Assembly: GCA_963789005.1 (NCBI GenBank)
Contig: CAWBIZ010000009.1
Location: 142,997-206,996 of the forward strand
From: DASSUW01 sp963789005
GTDB lineage: Bacteria > Actinomycetota > Thermoleophilia > Solirubrobacterales > Solirubrobacteraceae
Reading direction: 5' to 3'
Length of the DNA: 64,000 nucleotides
Shown: positions 42,884-51,041 of the stretch, in pieces
How positions within the stretch are numbered: the stretch's first letter is position 1
How the letters are laid out: each line of letters begins with the position of its first letter
Position numbers and translations under genes: made by a program
Notes under the pieces: model-generated
Database searches by the model: none
Told to the model about the DNA's origin: nothing
Seen by the model: the letters and a program-made list of their open reading frames with translations, nothing else

Positions 42884-43093
42884 TCAGCGGGCCGCCGGGG
42901 AGCGGCGGACGTCGAGCAGCTCCAGGCCCAGCGAGTCGATGCGATCGAGCACGCCGTAAAGGGCTGCCTGGTCGAGCTCGCCACGGAGCACGGTCCCGGC
43001 GGGGTGGGCCGTCGCGGACAGTCCGTCGAAGGCGCCGGCGAGCGTGACGCTCAGGCGGCCGCGGACCGTGATCTCGTAGTGGGCGGAGCTCAT
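42884..43093 (-). CDS. small protein between LuxR regulator and MMPL transporter
   Basis: A 69-residue protein (MSSAHYEITVRGRLSVTLAG, GTVLRGELDQAALYGVLDRI, DSLGLELLDVRRSP). The strand-strand-helix pattern YEITVRGRLS...LRGELDQAALYGVL recurs in small actinobacterial proteins encoded beside MalT-type regulators; the function is unknown. It starts 59 bases after the regulator stop and ends 26 bases before the MMPL start, so it belongs to the same unit. Confidence 0.7.
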   Translation of the reverse strand: MSSAHYEITVRGRLSVTLAGAFDGLSATAHPAGTVLRGELDQAALYGVLDRIDSLGLELLDVRRSPAAR

Positions 43094-43119
43094 GGCCGGG
43101 AAGACTGCGGCCCACCCGT

Positions 43120-43131
43120 ATGACCCGTCAT
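43120..43131. promoter_or_regulatory. palindrome in front of the small protein/MMPL genes
   Basis: ATGACCCGTCAT is a perfect 12-bp palindrome (ATGAC/GTCAT around CC) in the 59-base gap between the MalT-like regulator stop and the next start. The AT-richer bases just upstream on the minus strand could hold a promoter. A binding site for the LuxR-type regulator encoded next to it is a reasonable guess, not shown. Confidence 0.35.
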
Positions 43132-43152
43132 CACACGATTGATATGAAGGTG

Positions 43153-45747
43153 TTAATCCCCGCGCCGCGCGGGGGCTAGGAGCCCGAGCGCGCGGCCTCG
43201 CTGGACCGCCTCCGCGCGCGTGTGTGCGTCGAGCTTCGCGTACAGCTTGCGCATGTGGGTCTTGACCGTGTGCACCGACAGGAACAGCTCGCTGCCGATC
43301 TCGTTCGCCGACAGGTTCGTGGGCAGGAAGCGCAGCACCGCGAGCTCGCGCTCGGAGAGCGGGTCGGCCAGCTCCTGCGCCGGGGCGGGCTCGGCTCCGC
43401 CGAGGTGGTCGAGCAGGAGCTTGAGCTGGGCCGCGTGCGCGGTCCGATGCCGCGGGTGGCCGGCGAGCAGGTCGGCGACGCCCGGGACGGTGAGCGCCAT
43501 CCACACGCGGCCATCGGGCTCGGCCAGCGCGAGCGCGCGCTCGACGCTCCGCTCACGCTCCTCACCTGGCGGTCGCGCGAGGGCGTCCAGCAGGTACGCC
43601 TCGATCTCGACGTTGACGTGAAACACGAACGCGCTGCCATCGAGCACCGGGGCCACGGCCTTGGCGGCGCCCTCCGAGTCGCCGGCGGCCAGGCGCTCGC
43701 GCGCGGCGAGGTTGCACCACTGGCCGCCGCCGGGGATGCGCTCGTCCTCCAGCGCGGCGAGCACCGGCTCGACCTCCCCGAGCTGCAGCTGCGCGCGCAG
43801 CTGCCACTGGCGGGCGACGAGGGCCACGAAATGCGGGGCGCGCAGCTCGTCCGCGAGCCGCCCGGCCTCGCGAAACGCCCGCAGCGCGGCCGCGGCGTCC
43901 CCGCGGGCGAGCAGCACCATTCCCTGGGTGTGGCGCAGGCCGACGCTCGCCGCCGGCTCGGGCGCGCGCTCGAGGATCGGCTCGGCACGCTCCAGCCACT
44001 GCTCGCCTTCGGCCAGGCGGCCACGCTCGATCAGCACCGACGCCAGGTTCGTGGACGCGACGCCCGTGAACGGGTGGGTCGCCCAGCCGACGCGCTCGGC
44101 GACCGCGACCGCCTGCCGGATGCGCTCCTCAGCGAGCCGCAGCCGGCTGCTGAGGATGGCGACCCCGCCGAGCGCCCCCAGCGCGCCGATCTCGAGGTAG
44201 GGGCTGCCGAGGCGGCCGGCGAGCGCCACGGCCCGCTCGAGGTGCTGCTCGGCCTCGACGAGCTGCCCCGTCCAGCTCTCGCCGATGCCGAGGCTCATCA
44301 GCGCCAGTCCCTGGAGCTCAGGACCGCCCTCCCCCGCGTGGAGCATCTCCGTGACGGCGCCGACGACCGTCTCGAGCCCGCCGAGGTGGCGGGCACGCAG
44401 GAGCCGCACGGTGGCGAGCGCGGTCTCCGCGCGCTGACGACGCGCGGCGGGCACGCGGTCGAGCTCGTGCTCGGCGGTCGCGAGCAGCGCGTCGGCCTCC
44501 GCCCAGCGTGCCTGCGCCAGGCGGTCGGCGGCCGTGATCGTCGCCAGCTCGGCGTCGTCGACGCCGGCGGGGAAGCCGGCGAGCAGCGCCTCCAGCGTGG
44601 CCGCCTCGCCCTCGAGCACGAGGTGCACCCAGTGGCCGCCGAGCAGCTCGACGGCCAGCTCGTGGTCGTCGCCGAGCTGGGCGTGGCGGATCGCGTCGAC
44701 GGGCCGGCCGTGCTCGGCGTGCCAGCCGGCGGCCAGCCGGTGCAGCCGCGGGATCTCCGCGGGCGCCGTGCGGCGCAGCTCGAGCCGCAGCAGGTCGCCG
44801 AGCAGGTGGTGGCAGCGAAACCACGAGCGCGCGACGTCGGTCGCCACCACGAGCGCGTTCCCCTCCTCGAGCTCGTGCAGCAGGCGGTCGCCGTCGCTGC
44901 GCCCGGTGAGCAGGTCGGCCAGCGGGCCGTTGACGCGCTCGAGGATGCTCGTTTTCAGCAGCAGGTCGCGCACCTCGGGCGGCTGGCTGGCGAGCACCTC
45001 GCCCAGCAGGTAGTCGGCGACGGTGCGCTCGCTGCCCGAGAACTCGGCGACGAAGCGGTCGGGCGCTTCGTGGCGGGCGAGCGACATCGCCGCCAGCCGC
45101 AGGCCCGCCGCCCAGCCCTCGGTCCGCTCGTGCAGCCGCGCGAGGTCGCCGGGCGCGACCGCGATCCCGGCGGCGACGAGCAGCTCGCCGGCCTCGTCGG
45201 CCGTGAAGTCGAGGTCGGCGGCGCGGATCTCGGTCAGCTCACCCGCCAGCCGTAGCCGGTGCAGCCCGAGCTTCGGGTCGCGGCGGGTGGTGATCAGCGT
45301 GCGCAGCTGTGCCGGCGCGTGCGCGAGCAGTTGCTCGAGCGTGGCGAGGGCGTCCGGGGAGCGCAGGTGGTGGAGATCGTCGAGCACCAGCAGGAGCGGC
45401 TTGGACAGCGCGGCGAGGCCCTCGCGCAGGCGCGCGACGAACTCCTCCTGGTCGCTGGGCACGAGCGTCGTAAGCGGATCGCCGGGTGGCAGGGCGCCGG
45501 AGCCGCGGACGGCGTCCATGACCATGCCCCAGAAGTGGATCGCGTCGGTCTCCTCGCGCTCGACCGCGACCCATGCCGCGGGCGCCTTCGCGGCGCTGAG
45601 CCATGACGACACCAGCATCGTCTTCCCGCTGCCGGCGGGCGCGGCGACGAGCGTGACCGGACCCTGGGTCCCGCGGTCGAGCAGCTCGAACAGCCGCGGA
45701 CGCTCGACGAGGCCCGCGACGAGCCTCGGGGCCAGCGCGCTCGCCAT
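43153..45747 (-). CDS. MalT-like LuxR-family regulator
   Basis: An 864-residue regulator. The N-terminal STAND ATPase has Walker A VAAPAGSGKTMLVSSWL (about 34-50) and Walker B LLLVLDDLHHLRSPD; the MalT motif WVAVEREETDAIHFWGMVMD and TRRDPKLGLHRLRLAGEL follow. A TPR-like superhelix covers about 380-780, and the C-terminal LuxR helix-turn-helix is about 795-855 (LSERELAVLRFLPTNLSANE, LFLSVHTVKTHMRKLYAKLD). It should be an inducer- and ATP-dependent activator. The papain-like gene ends ten bases upstream, and the MMPL unit follows. Confidence 0.92.
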   Translation of the reverse strand: MASALAPRLVAGLVERPRLFELLDRGTQGPVTLVAAPAGSGKTMLVSSWLSAAKAPAAWVAVEREETDAIHFWGMVMDAVRGSGALPPGDPLTTLVPSDQEEFVARLREGLAALSKPLLLVLDDLHHLRSPDALATLEQLLAHAPAQLRTLITTRRDPKLGLHRLRLAGELTEIRAADLDFTADEAGELLVAAGIAVAPGDLARLHERTEGWAAGLRLAAMSLARHEAPDRFVAEFSGSERTVADYLLGEVLASQPPEVRDLLLKTSILERVNGPLADLLTGRSDGDRLLHELEEGNALVVATDVARSWFRCHHLLGDLLRLELRRTAPAEIPRLHRLAAGWHAEHGRPVDAIRHAQLGDDHELAVELLGGHWVHLVLEGEAATLEALLAGFPAGVDDAELATITAADRLAQARWAEADALLATAEHELDRVPAARRQRAETALATVRLLRARHLGGLETVVGAVTEMLHAGEGGPELQGLALMSLGIGESWTGQLVEAEQHLERAVALAGRLGSPYLEIGALGALGGVAILSSRLRLAEERIRQAVAVAERVGWATHPFTGVASTNLASVLIERGRLAEGEQWLERAEPILERAPEPAASVGLRHTQGMVLLARGDAAAALRAFREAGRLADELRAPHFVALVARQWQLRAQLQLGEVEPVLAALEDERIPGGGQWCNLAARERLAAGDSEGAAKAVAPVLDGSAFVFHVNVEIEAYLLDALARPPGEERERSVERALALAEPDGRVWMALTVPGVADLLAGHPRHRTAHAAQLKLLLDHLGGAEPAPAQELADPLSERELAVLRFLPTNLSANEIGSELFLSVHTVKTHMRKLYAKLDAHTRAEAVQRGRALGLLAPARRGD

Positions 45748-45757
45748 GACGTCGTGC

Positions 45758-46576
45758 CTACAGGACCACGCCGTACGCCTCCGTGAACGCCTCCTTGGCG
45801 TATGCGTCGGATGCGTAGGCGAAGCCCTTGTCGCCCCAGCCGGTGCCCCAGCTGTTGCGCACGATGAACACGCCCGCGCGGTAGCCGACGATCGCCACTG
45901 CGTGGCCGCCGTCGGCGGTGTCCTCGTCGTAGACGTCGAGCTTGCCGGCGGTCTTCTTGGCGTTCATCCAGTTGTCGTCGACGTTCAGCCGCGTGAGGAT
46001 CGGCCCGACCTCGGCGATCCAGCGCCGCCAGGTCTTCACGTTGTTGCCCGAGAAGCCGAGCGTGAGGTTGAAGTAGCTGCGGATCCGCAGCTCGGACGCG
46101 AGCGTGTAGAACTCTCCGACGTCGCCGGGGAAGAGGCTGCCGCCGCTGAACTTGAGCACGCTGTCGTGCACCGCCCCGTACTTGCGCGCGACGTCGAGCG
46201 CCGACTTGATGCTCGTCCCGGCGAGCTCGACGAACGTGGTCGGCCGCTCGATGTAGGAGTCGATCTCCTTTGAGGCCATCCACGCGAAGCGCACCGACAG
46301 GCGGTCGGCCTGCTTGATCTTGCCGGCCTTGACCAAGTGCCAGCGCAGCACAGAGTCGGCCGACGCCCAGCCGACACACGAGCCGGTCGCCTTCTGGTCG
46401 CCCACCTCCCACCACGTCTCCCGCAGATCCTTGGCGTTCGGCACCGCGGCCGCGGCATCCAACGTCCCGGCCTCGACGGCCGTGTCGGCCGCCCAGTCTC
46501 GCTCGGCGTTCGGCGAGGGAATGACGTTCAGCACCCGCCGCCCGCGCACCGCTGTTTTGAAGGGCTTATCGCTCAC
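45758..46576 (-). CDS. papain-like (C1A) cysteine protease
   Basis: A 272-residue protein with the papain active site: Gln and Cys in VGDQKATGSCVGWASADSVL (C67), His in DGGHAVAIVGYRAGVFIVRN (about H225) and Asn in IVRNSWGTGWGDKGFAYAS. No signal peptide is seen at the chosen ATG, and no propeptide of usual length, so it may act inside the cell or be exported by an unusual route. It is followed closely by the MalT-like regulator gene and may be co-transcribed with it. Confidence 0.9.
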   Translation of the reverse strand: MSDKPFKTAVRGRRVLNVIPSPNAERDWAADTAVEAGTLDAAAAVPNAKDLRETWWEVGDQKATGSCVGWASADSVLRWHLVKAGKIKQADRLSVRFAWMASKEIDSYIERPTTFVELAGTSIKSALDVARKYGAVHDSVLKFSGGSLFPGDVGEFYTLASELRIRSYFNLTLGFSGNNVKTWRRWIAEVGPILTRLNVDDNWMNAKKTAGKLDVYDEDTADGGHAVAIVGYRAGVFIVRNSWGTGWGDKGFAYASDAYAKEAFTEAYGVVL

Positions 46577-46645
46577 CGCGCGACTCTAGTCGAGTCCTGC
46601 GGTCCGGTAAACCGGACGAGACAGTGGGCTGTCTAGGCTTGGCAC

Positions 46646-47005
46646 ATGGCCGACGTCCTGCATCTCGAGGCGCGCACTGCGGCAGCGATCGCGTGCGACA
46701 TGAGCAAGGCGGATGACACGTGGGCTGAGCGGCTCGAAACGTACGGCGCGCTATTCGAGGGGGCGCTGCTGCGTCGCGAGCGCCGCCTCGGCGCCGTCGT
46801 GTTCGCCTTCCGCGCTAAGGCGGGCACGCGCGAAGCGGTCGAGGACCTCGCTCGCCGCGAAGCGCTGTGCTGCGCGTTCCTCGACCAGCGGGTCGAGACC
46901 GCCGGCGACGAAGTGGTGTGGACGATCGCCGGCGACGGACGATTCGGCGTGGACGGCATTCTCGACGCGTTCCACGCGCTGCCCGCCTACCTCACACGCC
47001 GGTGA
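46646..47005 (+). CDS. conserved Cys-containing protein of unknown function
   Basis: A 119-residue soluble protein. IACDMSKADDTWAERLETYG, then VVFAFRAKAGTREAVEDLAR and REALCCAFLDQRVETAGDEV show a conserved pattern (ACDM at the start and a CC pair after a helix) that I have met in small actinobacterial proteins often annotated only as hypothetical. The cysteines might bind metal. It is separated from the divergent papain gene by 69 bases. Confidence 0.7.
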   Translation: MADVLHLEARTAAAIACDMSKADDTWAERLETYGALFEGALLRRERRLGAVVFAFRAKAGTREAVEDLARREALCCAFLDQRVETAGDEVVWTIAGDGRFGVDGILDAFHALPAYLTRR

Positions 47006-47025
47006 CTGCGGCCGTTTCACCACGT

Positions 47026-47639
47026 ATGACGACAGCTACGGCAACGAGCATCCGCGAGCGGGTCGACGCGCTCGACTGGGACGCGCTGCGCGAGCAGCTC
47101 GACGAGAGGGGCCACGCGATCACCGTCCCGCTGCTGGAGCGCGGCGAGACGGACGAGCTGGCCGACCTGTTCGACGGCGGCCGCTTCCGCTCGACGATCG
47201 ACATGGCCCGCCACCGCTTCGGCGATGGCCGCTACCGCTACTTCGACCACCCGCTGCCGGAGGCGATCGCCGAGCTGCGCGGCTCCTTTACCGCCACCTG
47301 GCGCCGATCGCGAACGACTGGGCTTCGCTGCTGCGCGGCGACAACCCGACGTTCCCGCTCGAGCACGACGAGCTGCTCGAGCGCTGCCGGGCCGCCGGCC
47401 AGGAGCGGCCCACGCCGCTGATCCTGCGCTACGGCGAGGGCGACTGGAACGCGCTCCACCAGGACCTCTACGGCGACGTCTACTTCCCGTTCCAGATCCT
47501 CACGCTGCTGTCCGAGCCGGGCGTGGACTTCGAGGGCGGCGAGTTCGTCCTGATGGAGCAGCGCCCTCGCGCGCAGAGCCGCGCGCATGTGCTTTCGCCT
47601 CCGCGGGGCGCGTTCGTGATCTTCCACGACTCCCGGTGA
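47026..47639 (+). pseudogene. 2-oxoglutarate/Fe(II) oxygenase, frameshifted and internally deleted
   Basis: The first 90 codons (RERVDALDWDALREQLDERG, GHAITVPLLE, YRYFDHPLPEAIAELR) and, after a frame change near 47285, the continuation LLYRHLAPIANDWASLLRGD to LILRYGEGDWNALHQDLYGD belong to one oxygenase of the alkylation-damage type, with the HxD iron motif HQD in the second part. The end RPRAQSRAHVLSPPRGAFVI jumps straight to FHDSR, the family's last residues. About 40 residues that should carry the distal iron His and the 2OG Arg are missing. One base is lost at the frameshift. No active enzyme can be made. Confidence 0.85.
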
Positions 47640-47735
47640 GTGTCAACGGCGCGAGACGTCGACCGATCCCTGACGCCGCTGTTCTTGACATCAAACCTTT
47701 CGGCCGCCGTTGCGTTCTACCGCGTAGGGACGGCG
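47640..47735 (+). pseudogene. glyoxalase/VOC-like N-terminal relic
   Basis: The stretch RSLTPLFLTSNLSAAVAFYR resembles the first strand and helix of vicinal-oxygen-chelate proteins (pattern TPxLxVxDLxAAxAFYR). After AFYR the similarity stops and the frame runs into the palindromes and the tRNA. There is no room for the rest of the domain, so this is at best a fragment. The call rests on a short motif only. Confidence 0.35.
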
Positions 47736-47780
47736 CGCGCCGTGGCGAAAGGACTCTCCAGATTGGTTCGGCGCGCGCCG
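47731..47780. repeat. two copies of the 12-bp palindrome CGGCGCGCGCCG
   Basis: Perfect palindromes at 47731-47742 and 47769-47780, 38 bp apart, lie just downstream of the minus-strand tRNA. In RNA the two copies can pair with each other or fold alone, so they may terminate the tRNA transcript. Confidence 0.5.
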
Positions 47781-47791
47781 CCTCCCCGCCA

Positions 47792-47864
47792 TGGGCCGGG
47801 GTGGATTCGAACCACCGCGCGACGGATTATGAGTCCGCTGCTCTAACCCCTGAGCTACCGGCCC
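47792..47864 (-). tRNA. tRNA with anticodon CAU (Met elongator or Ile2)
   Basis: A 73-nt cloverleaf on the minus strand. Acceptor GGGCCGG pairs with CCGGCCC, the D arm is GCTCAGGGGTTAGAGC, and the anticodon stem GCGGA/TCCGT holds loop CTCATAA (anticodon CAU). The T arm GGTGG-TTCGAAT-CCACC and discriminator A complete it. CCA is not encoded. CAU may be an elongator tRNA-Met or a lysidine-modified tRNA-Ile; the body resembles both and I cannot decide without TilS identity rules. Confidence 0.93.
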
Positions 47865-47893
47865 CTCGGGGCAATCTACGACGCCGGGCGTGG

Positions 47894-47923
47894 TTGACAC
47901 TTTGTCGGAGCCGTGACTAGGGT
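47894..47923 (+). promoter_or_regulatory. promoter of the peroxidase gene
   Basis: A consensus -35 TTGACA (47894-47899) followed after 18 bases by TAGGGT (47918-47923), a usual -10 of high-GC actinobacteria. The ATG at 47949 has GGAGG four bases upstream. Confidence 0.65.
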
Positions 47924-47948
47924 CGCGCTAAGCGACCTTGGAGGCGGC

Positions 47949-49547
47949 ATGGCGCATCACGGATTCGAGAGCTACTGGGTCGAGGGTGAGGGTGTGCTCT
48001 CCGTCTCCGGGGAGGGGCGCGAGGTGGCGGCGGTCGGGACGGCGACGGATGGTGCGGCGCAGTCGTTCCGGTTCAGCCGGATGGGGCCGAAGGGCACCGG
48101 GAAGCAGCTCGGGGAGCCCAACCACCGCAAGCTCGCGCGGGCGATGACCGCCGGGCGGGGCGGCTTCGGGAACGTTCCCGCCGGCTACACGTACCTCGGC
48201 CAGTTCGTCGACCACGACCTGACGTTCGACAAGTCGACGGTCGCGCTCGGGGAGAACATCCCGCTCTCCCAGCTGCTCCAGGCGCGCTCGCCGAGCCTCG
48301 ATCTCGACTCGCTGTACGGCGCCGGGCCGGGAGACCCCGAGTCGGCGAAGTTCTACAGCGACGGCGTGCATCTGAAGGTGGGCAGGACCGACGCCGTCGG
48401 GCCGCCGCCGTTCCAGGCCCGTGACGGGTTCGACCTCCCCCGCGTCGGCGGGAGCGGCTCGAAGGCGAAGAAGCGCAAGGCGAACGTCCCCGACCCGCGC
48501 AACGACGAGAACCTCGCGGTCGCCCAGACGCACCTGGCGATGATCCGCTTCCACAACCGGGTCGTCGACAGCCTGCCGAACGCGATGCCCGCCACGCAGA
48601 AGTTCGCGACCGCGCGCGACACGGTCACGAAGCACTACCAGTGGATGCTCAAGACCGACTACCTGCCGCGGATCGCCCAGCCCGGCGTGGTCACCAACGT
48701 GTTCAACCAGGGCCGCAAGGCGTTCGAGCCCGGCGCGGCGGCGACGTCGATCCCGACGATGCCGATCGAGTTCTCGGTCGCCGCGTTCCGCCTCGGCCAC
48801 GCCATGGTGCGCGAGGTCTACGACTGGAACGCCGCGTTCCCGTCCGGCAACGGCACGCTCAACTTCCTGTTCGACTTCTCCGGCCTGAGCGGCGACTTCT
48901 TCGGCGGCGTGCGGCTGCCGAGCAACTGGATCGCCGACTGGCGGCGGCTGTACGACTTCAAGAAGGAGCAGAACCGCAACGACCTCGCCCCGCCCGGCTC
49001 GCTGAACAAGGCGATGCGGATCGACACCACGCTCGCCCCCACGCTGCACTTCCTGCGCCAGAGCGCGACCGGCGACGACACCGGCGGCATCCACGACGAC
49101 CTCGCGTTCCGCAACCTGCGGCGCGCGCTGATGGTGCGGCTCGCCACCGGCCAGCAGATGTTCACGTTCCTCAAGCGCAAGGGCGTCACGCTCACCAAGC
49201 TCACGCGCGCGCAGATCCGCGACGGCAAGAACGGCGCCAGCCTGGACGGGCTCACCCCCGGCCAGCGCGACGGCGTGCTGACCAACACCCCGCTGTGGTT
49301 CTACGTCCTGCGGGAGGCCGAGCTCAACAACGGGAAGCTCAACGGCGTCGGCGCGCGGATCGTGGCCGAGACGTTCCACCGCGCGATCGAGGGCAGCACG
49401 TCCTCGATCGTCCGCGACCCGGCGTGGAAGCCGACGCTCGGGCCGAACAACAGCACGTTCCGGATGACCGACCTGCTGATGTTCGCGTTCGAGGGCAGGA
49501 AGAACCTGCTGGCGCCGCTCGGGGACTTCACCGGCGGCGACATCTAG
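47949..49547 (+). CDS. animal-type haem peroxidase
   Basis: A 532-residue protein of the myeloperoxidase/peroxinectin superfamily. The distal His lies in GQFVDHDLTFD (H89), helix NDENLAVAQTHLAMIRFHNR is the family's Arg/Glu active-site region, and the proximal His is in FRLGHAMVREVYDWN (H284). No signal peptide is evident. Members use H2O2 to oxidise halides or aromatics. ATG 47949 is chosen because GGAGG precedes it; GTG 47913 in frame would lie inside the promoter. The 3' end overlaps that of the convergent PilZ gene. Confidence 0.92.
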   Translation: MAHHGFESYWVEGEGVLSVSGEGREVAAVGTATDGAAQSFRFSRMGPKGTGKQLGEPNHRKLARAMTAGRGGFGNVPAGYTYLGQFVDHDLTFDKSTVALGENIPLSQLLQARSPSLDLDSLYGAGPGDPESAKFYSDGVHLKVGRTDAVGPPPFQARDGFDLPRVGGSGSKAKKRKANVPDPRNDENLAVAQTHLAMIRFHNRVVDSLPNAMPATQKFATARDTVTKHYQWMLKTDYLPRIAQPGVVTNVFNQGRKAFEPGAAATSIPTMPIEFSVAAFRLGHAMVREVYDWNAAFPSGNGTLNFLFDFSGLSGDFFGGVRLPSNWIADWRRLYDFKKEQNRNDLAPPGSLNKAMRIDTTLAPTLHFLRQSATGDDTGGIHDDLAFRNLRRALMVRLATGQQMFTFLKRKGVTLTKLTRAQIRDGKNGASLDGLTPGQRDGVLTNTPLWFYVLREAELNNGKLNGVGARIVAETFHRAIEGSTSSIVRDPAWKPTLGPNNSTFRMTDLLMFAFEGRKNLLAPLGDFTGGDI

Positions 49548-49834
49548 CCGGCTACGAGCCGGCGCAGCTCCTCGAGCGCCGGCTCGTCGAGCGCCTCGAA
49601 CCGCACCGCATAGGAGTCGTGGCTCGCCTGGCGCAGCACGCGCCCGCGGCCCGCGATCCGCGGCGGCACCTCGAACAGGAGCACCTCGTCGGTCGCGAGC
49701 GGCCGCGAGGTGCACACGCACATGCCGCCCGGACCGAGGTCGACGGTGTGGCCGATGATCGGCGACCCGCTGCGACGCCGCAGCGTGCACTCCAGCTCGA
49801 CCCTGGCCCGCGGCGCCTGTCGCTGCTCGCTCAT
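49544..49834 (-). CDS. PilZ-domain protein (c-di-GMP receptor)
   Basis: A 96-residue single PilZ domain. The N-terminal RQAPRARVELECTLR carries the RxxxR c-di-GMP motif. The second motif reads VDLGPGGMCVCTSRPL, where the usual D/NxSxxG has Gly in place of Ser, so affinity may be altered. KVLR-like strands GRGRVLRQASHDSYAVRFEA complete the barrel. It may pass the c-di-GMP signal to a partner. ATG 49834 is used. It ends against the peroxidase gene and follows the metallopeptidase gene by 17 bases. Confidence 0.85.
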   Translation of the reverse strand: MSEQRQAPRARVELECTLRRRSGSPIIGHTVDLGPGGMCVCTSRPLATDEVLLFEVPPRIAGRGRVLRQASHDSYAVRFEALDEPALEELRRLVAG

Positions 49835-49851
49835 CCCGACCTCGTACCCGG

Positions 49852-50997
49852 TCAGGCGCCCGCCGCCACACGCCGCGCCTGCGAGCCGATCGCAAGCGTG
49901 ACCTCCCCGCCGCGCCGGACGACGGCCGCACCCGGCCGCTCCGAGGCCCACTCGCGCAGCGACCGCGCGAACTCGGCCTCGTCGCGCGCGCTGTCCCACC
50001 GCCAGCGCATGACGAGCACGCTCTCGCCGCCCGCCCGCCAGAGCTCGTAGCGGTCCCCTCCCCAGCCCGCCGCGGCGTCGGCCGAGCGCAGCAGCTCGCG
50101 CGTCTGCAGCTCGCCCCACGTGCCGGCCCGCGCGCGCGACCAGCCGCGCCCGAGGACCGCTCGCGCCCGCAGCCGCACCCGGCGGGGCTCGTCGGCCGAG
50201 AAGTACGCGCGCGGGTGGAGGACCTGCTCGGTCGACGCCGGCGGCCGCAGGCGGAACGCGGTGTCGACCAGCGTCCAGCGCCCGCCGCCGCGCTCGAGCA
50301 GCTCGGCGACGAAGCGCTCGCCGCCGACGTACGCGAACAGCAGCTGCGCCTCGAGGAACGGCGGCAGGTCGCCGGTGTCCTCGAACGCCGAGCCGAGCAG
50401 CCCGCCGAGCGCCTCCTCGACGCTGAAGTGCTCCTGCACGTAGGTGTACATGAGCGAGGTCGCGCTCCCCTCGTGCAGCGCGGCGCGGGCGAGCTCGCGG
50501 TCGTCGGTCGCCGCCGGCTCGGTGGGGAGCCCGAAGCGCTGGTCCTCGAGCGCGTGCGTGAGCTCGTGGGCGAGCACCATCTCCTCGAGCACGCGGGTGC
50601 CGGTGCCGGCGCCCGCGACCACCCGCAGCCGCCCGTCGGCCGGGTCGTAGTAGCCGGCCACGCCCTCGCCGAACAGCGACCGGCTGATCTCGCGCAGGTC
50701 CTCGTCGGGGTCGATCAGCCCGAGCAGCTCGTAGATCTCCTCGTCGGCCTCGCGGCGCGACGCGGGGTAGTTGCGATCGAGGTCGGCGAGCCCCTCTCGC
50801 TCCGCCTGGCGCGAGCTGACCGTCACGGGCTCCGGGAGCCGCGCGAAGCGCAGCGAGCGCAGCGCCTCGACCCGGCGGGCGATCACGTCGACGGGCGCGG
50901 CGGCGGGAGCGGCCACGCCCTGCTCGTCCTCGGTGAGAGCCCACAGGCCCAGCAGGGCCACGACCAGCACGGCGATCACCGTCAGCGGCATGCGCAT
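49852..50997 (-). CDS. secreted or membrane-anchored zinc metallopeptidase-like protein
   Basis: A 381-residue protein with an N-terminal export helix (LTVIAVLVVALLGLWAL). The gluzincin motif HELTHALEDQRFG lies at about residues 140-152, preceded by AGYYDPADGRLRVVAGAGTG and followed by AALHEGSATSLMYTYVQEHF, whose Glu is a candidate third ligand. The rest is not recognised. It may act on the cell surface. ATG 50997 or 50991 is the start. It diverges from the SDR gene by 44 bases and precedes the PilZ gene. Confidence 0.8.
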   Translation of the reverse strand: MRMPLTVIAVLVVALLGLWALTEDEQGVAAPAAAPVDVIARRVEALRSLRFARLPEPVTVSSRQAEREGLADLDRNYPASRREADEEIYELLGLIDPDEDLREISRSLFGEGVAGYYDPADGRLRVVAGAGTGTRVLEEMVLAHELTHALEDQRFGLPTEPAATDDRELARAALHEGSATSLMYTYVQEHFSVEEALGGLLGSAFEDTGDLPPFLEAQLLFAYVGGERFVAELLERGGGRWTLVDTAFRLRPPASTEQVLHPRAYFSADEPRRVRLRARAVLGRGWSRARAGTWGELQTRELLRSADAAAGWGGDRYELWRAGGESVLVMRWRWDSARDEAEFARSLREWASERPGAAVVRRGGEVTLAIGSQARRVAAGA

Positions 50998-51041
50998 CCC
51001 TGATTGGATAGCGGGTCCCCGACGGAAAGGACGCCAGCTCC

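Noticed and set aside
47639..47901. Attachment sites of an integrated element formed by the 9-bp inverted repeat
   Set aside because: Att sites are direct repeats; a 9-bp inverted pair can be chance, and the right copy is part of a normal TTGACA promoter.
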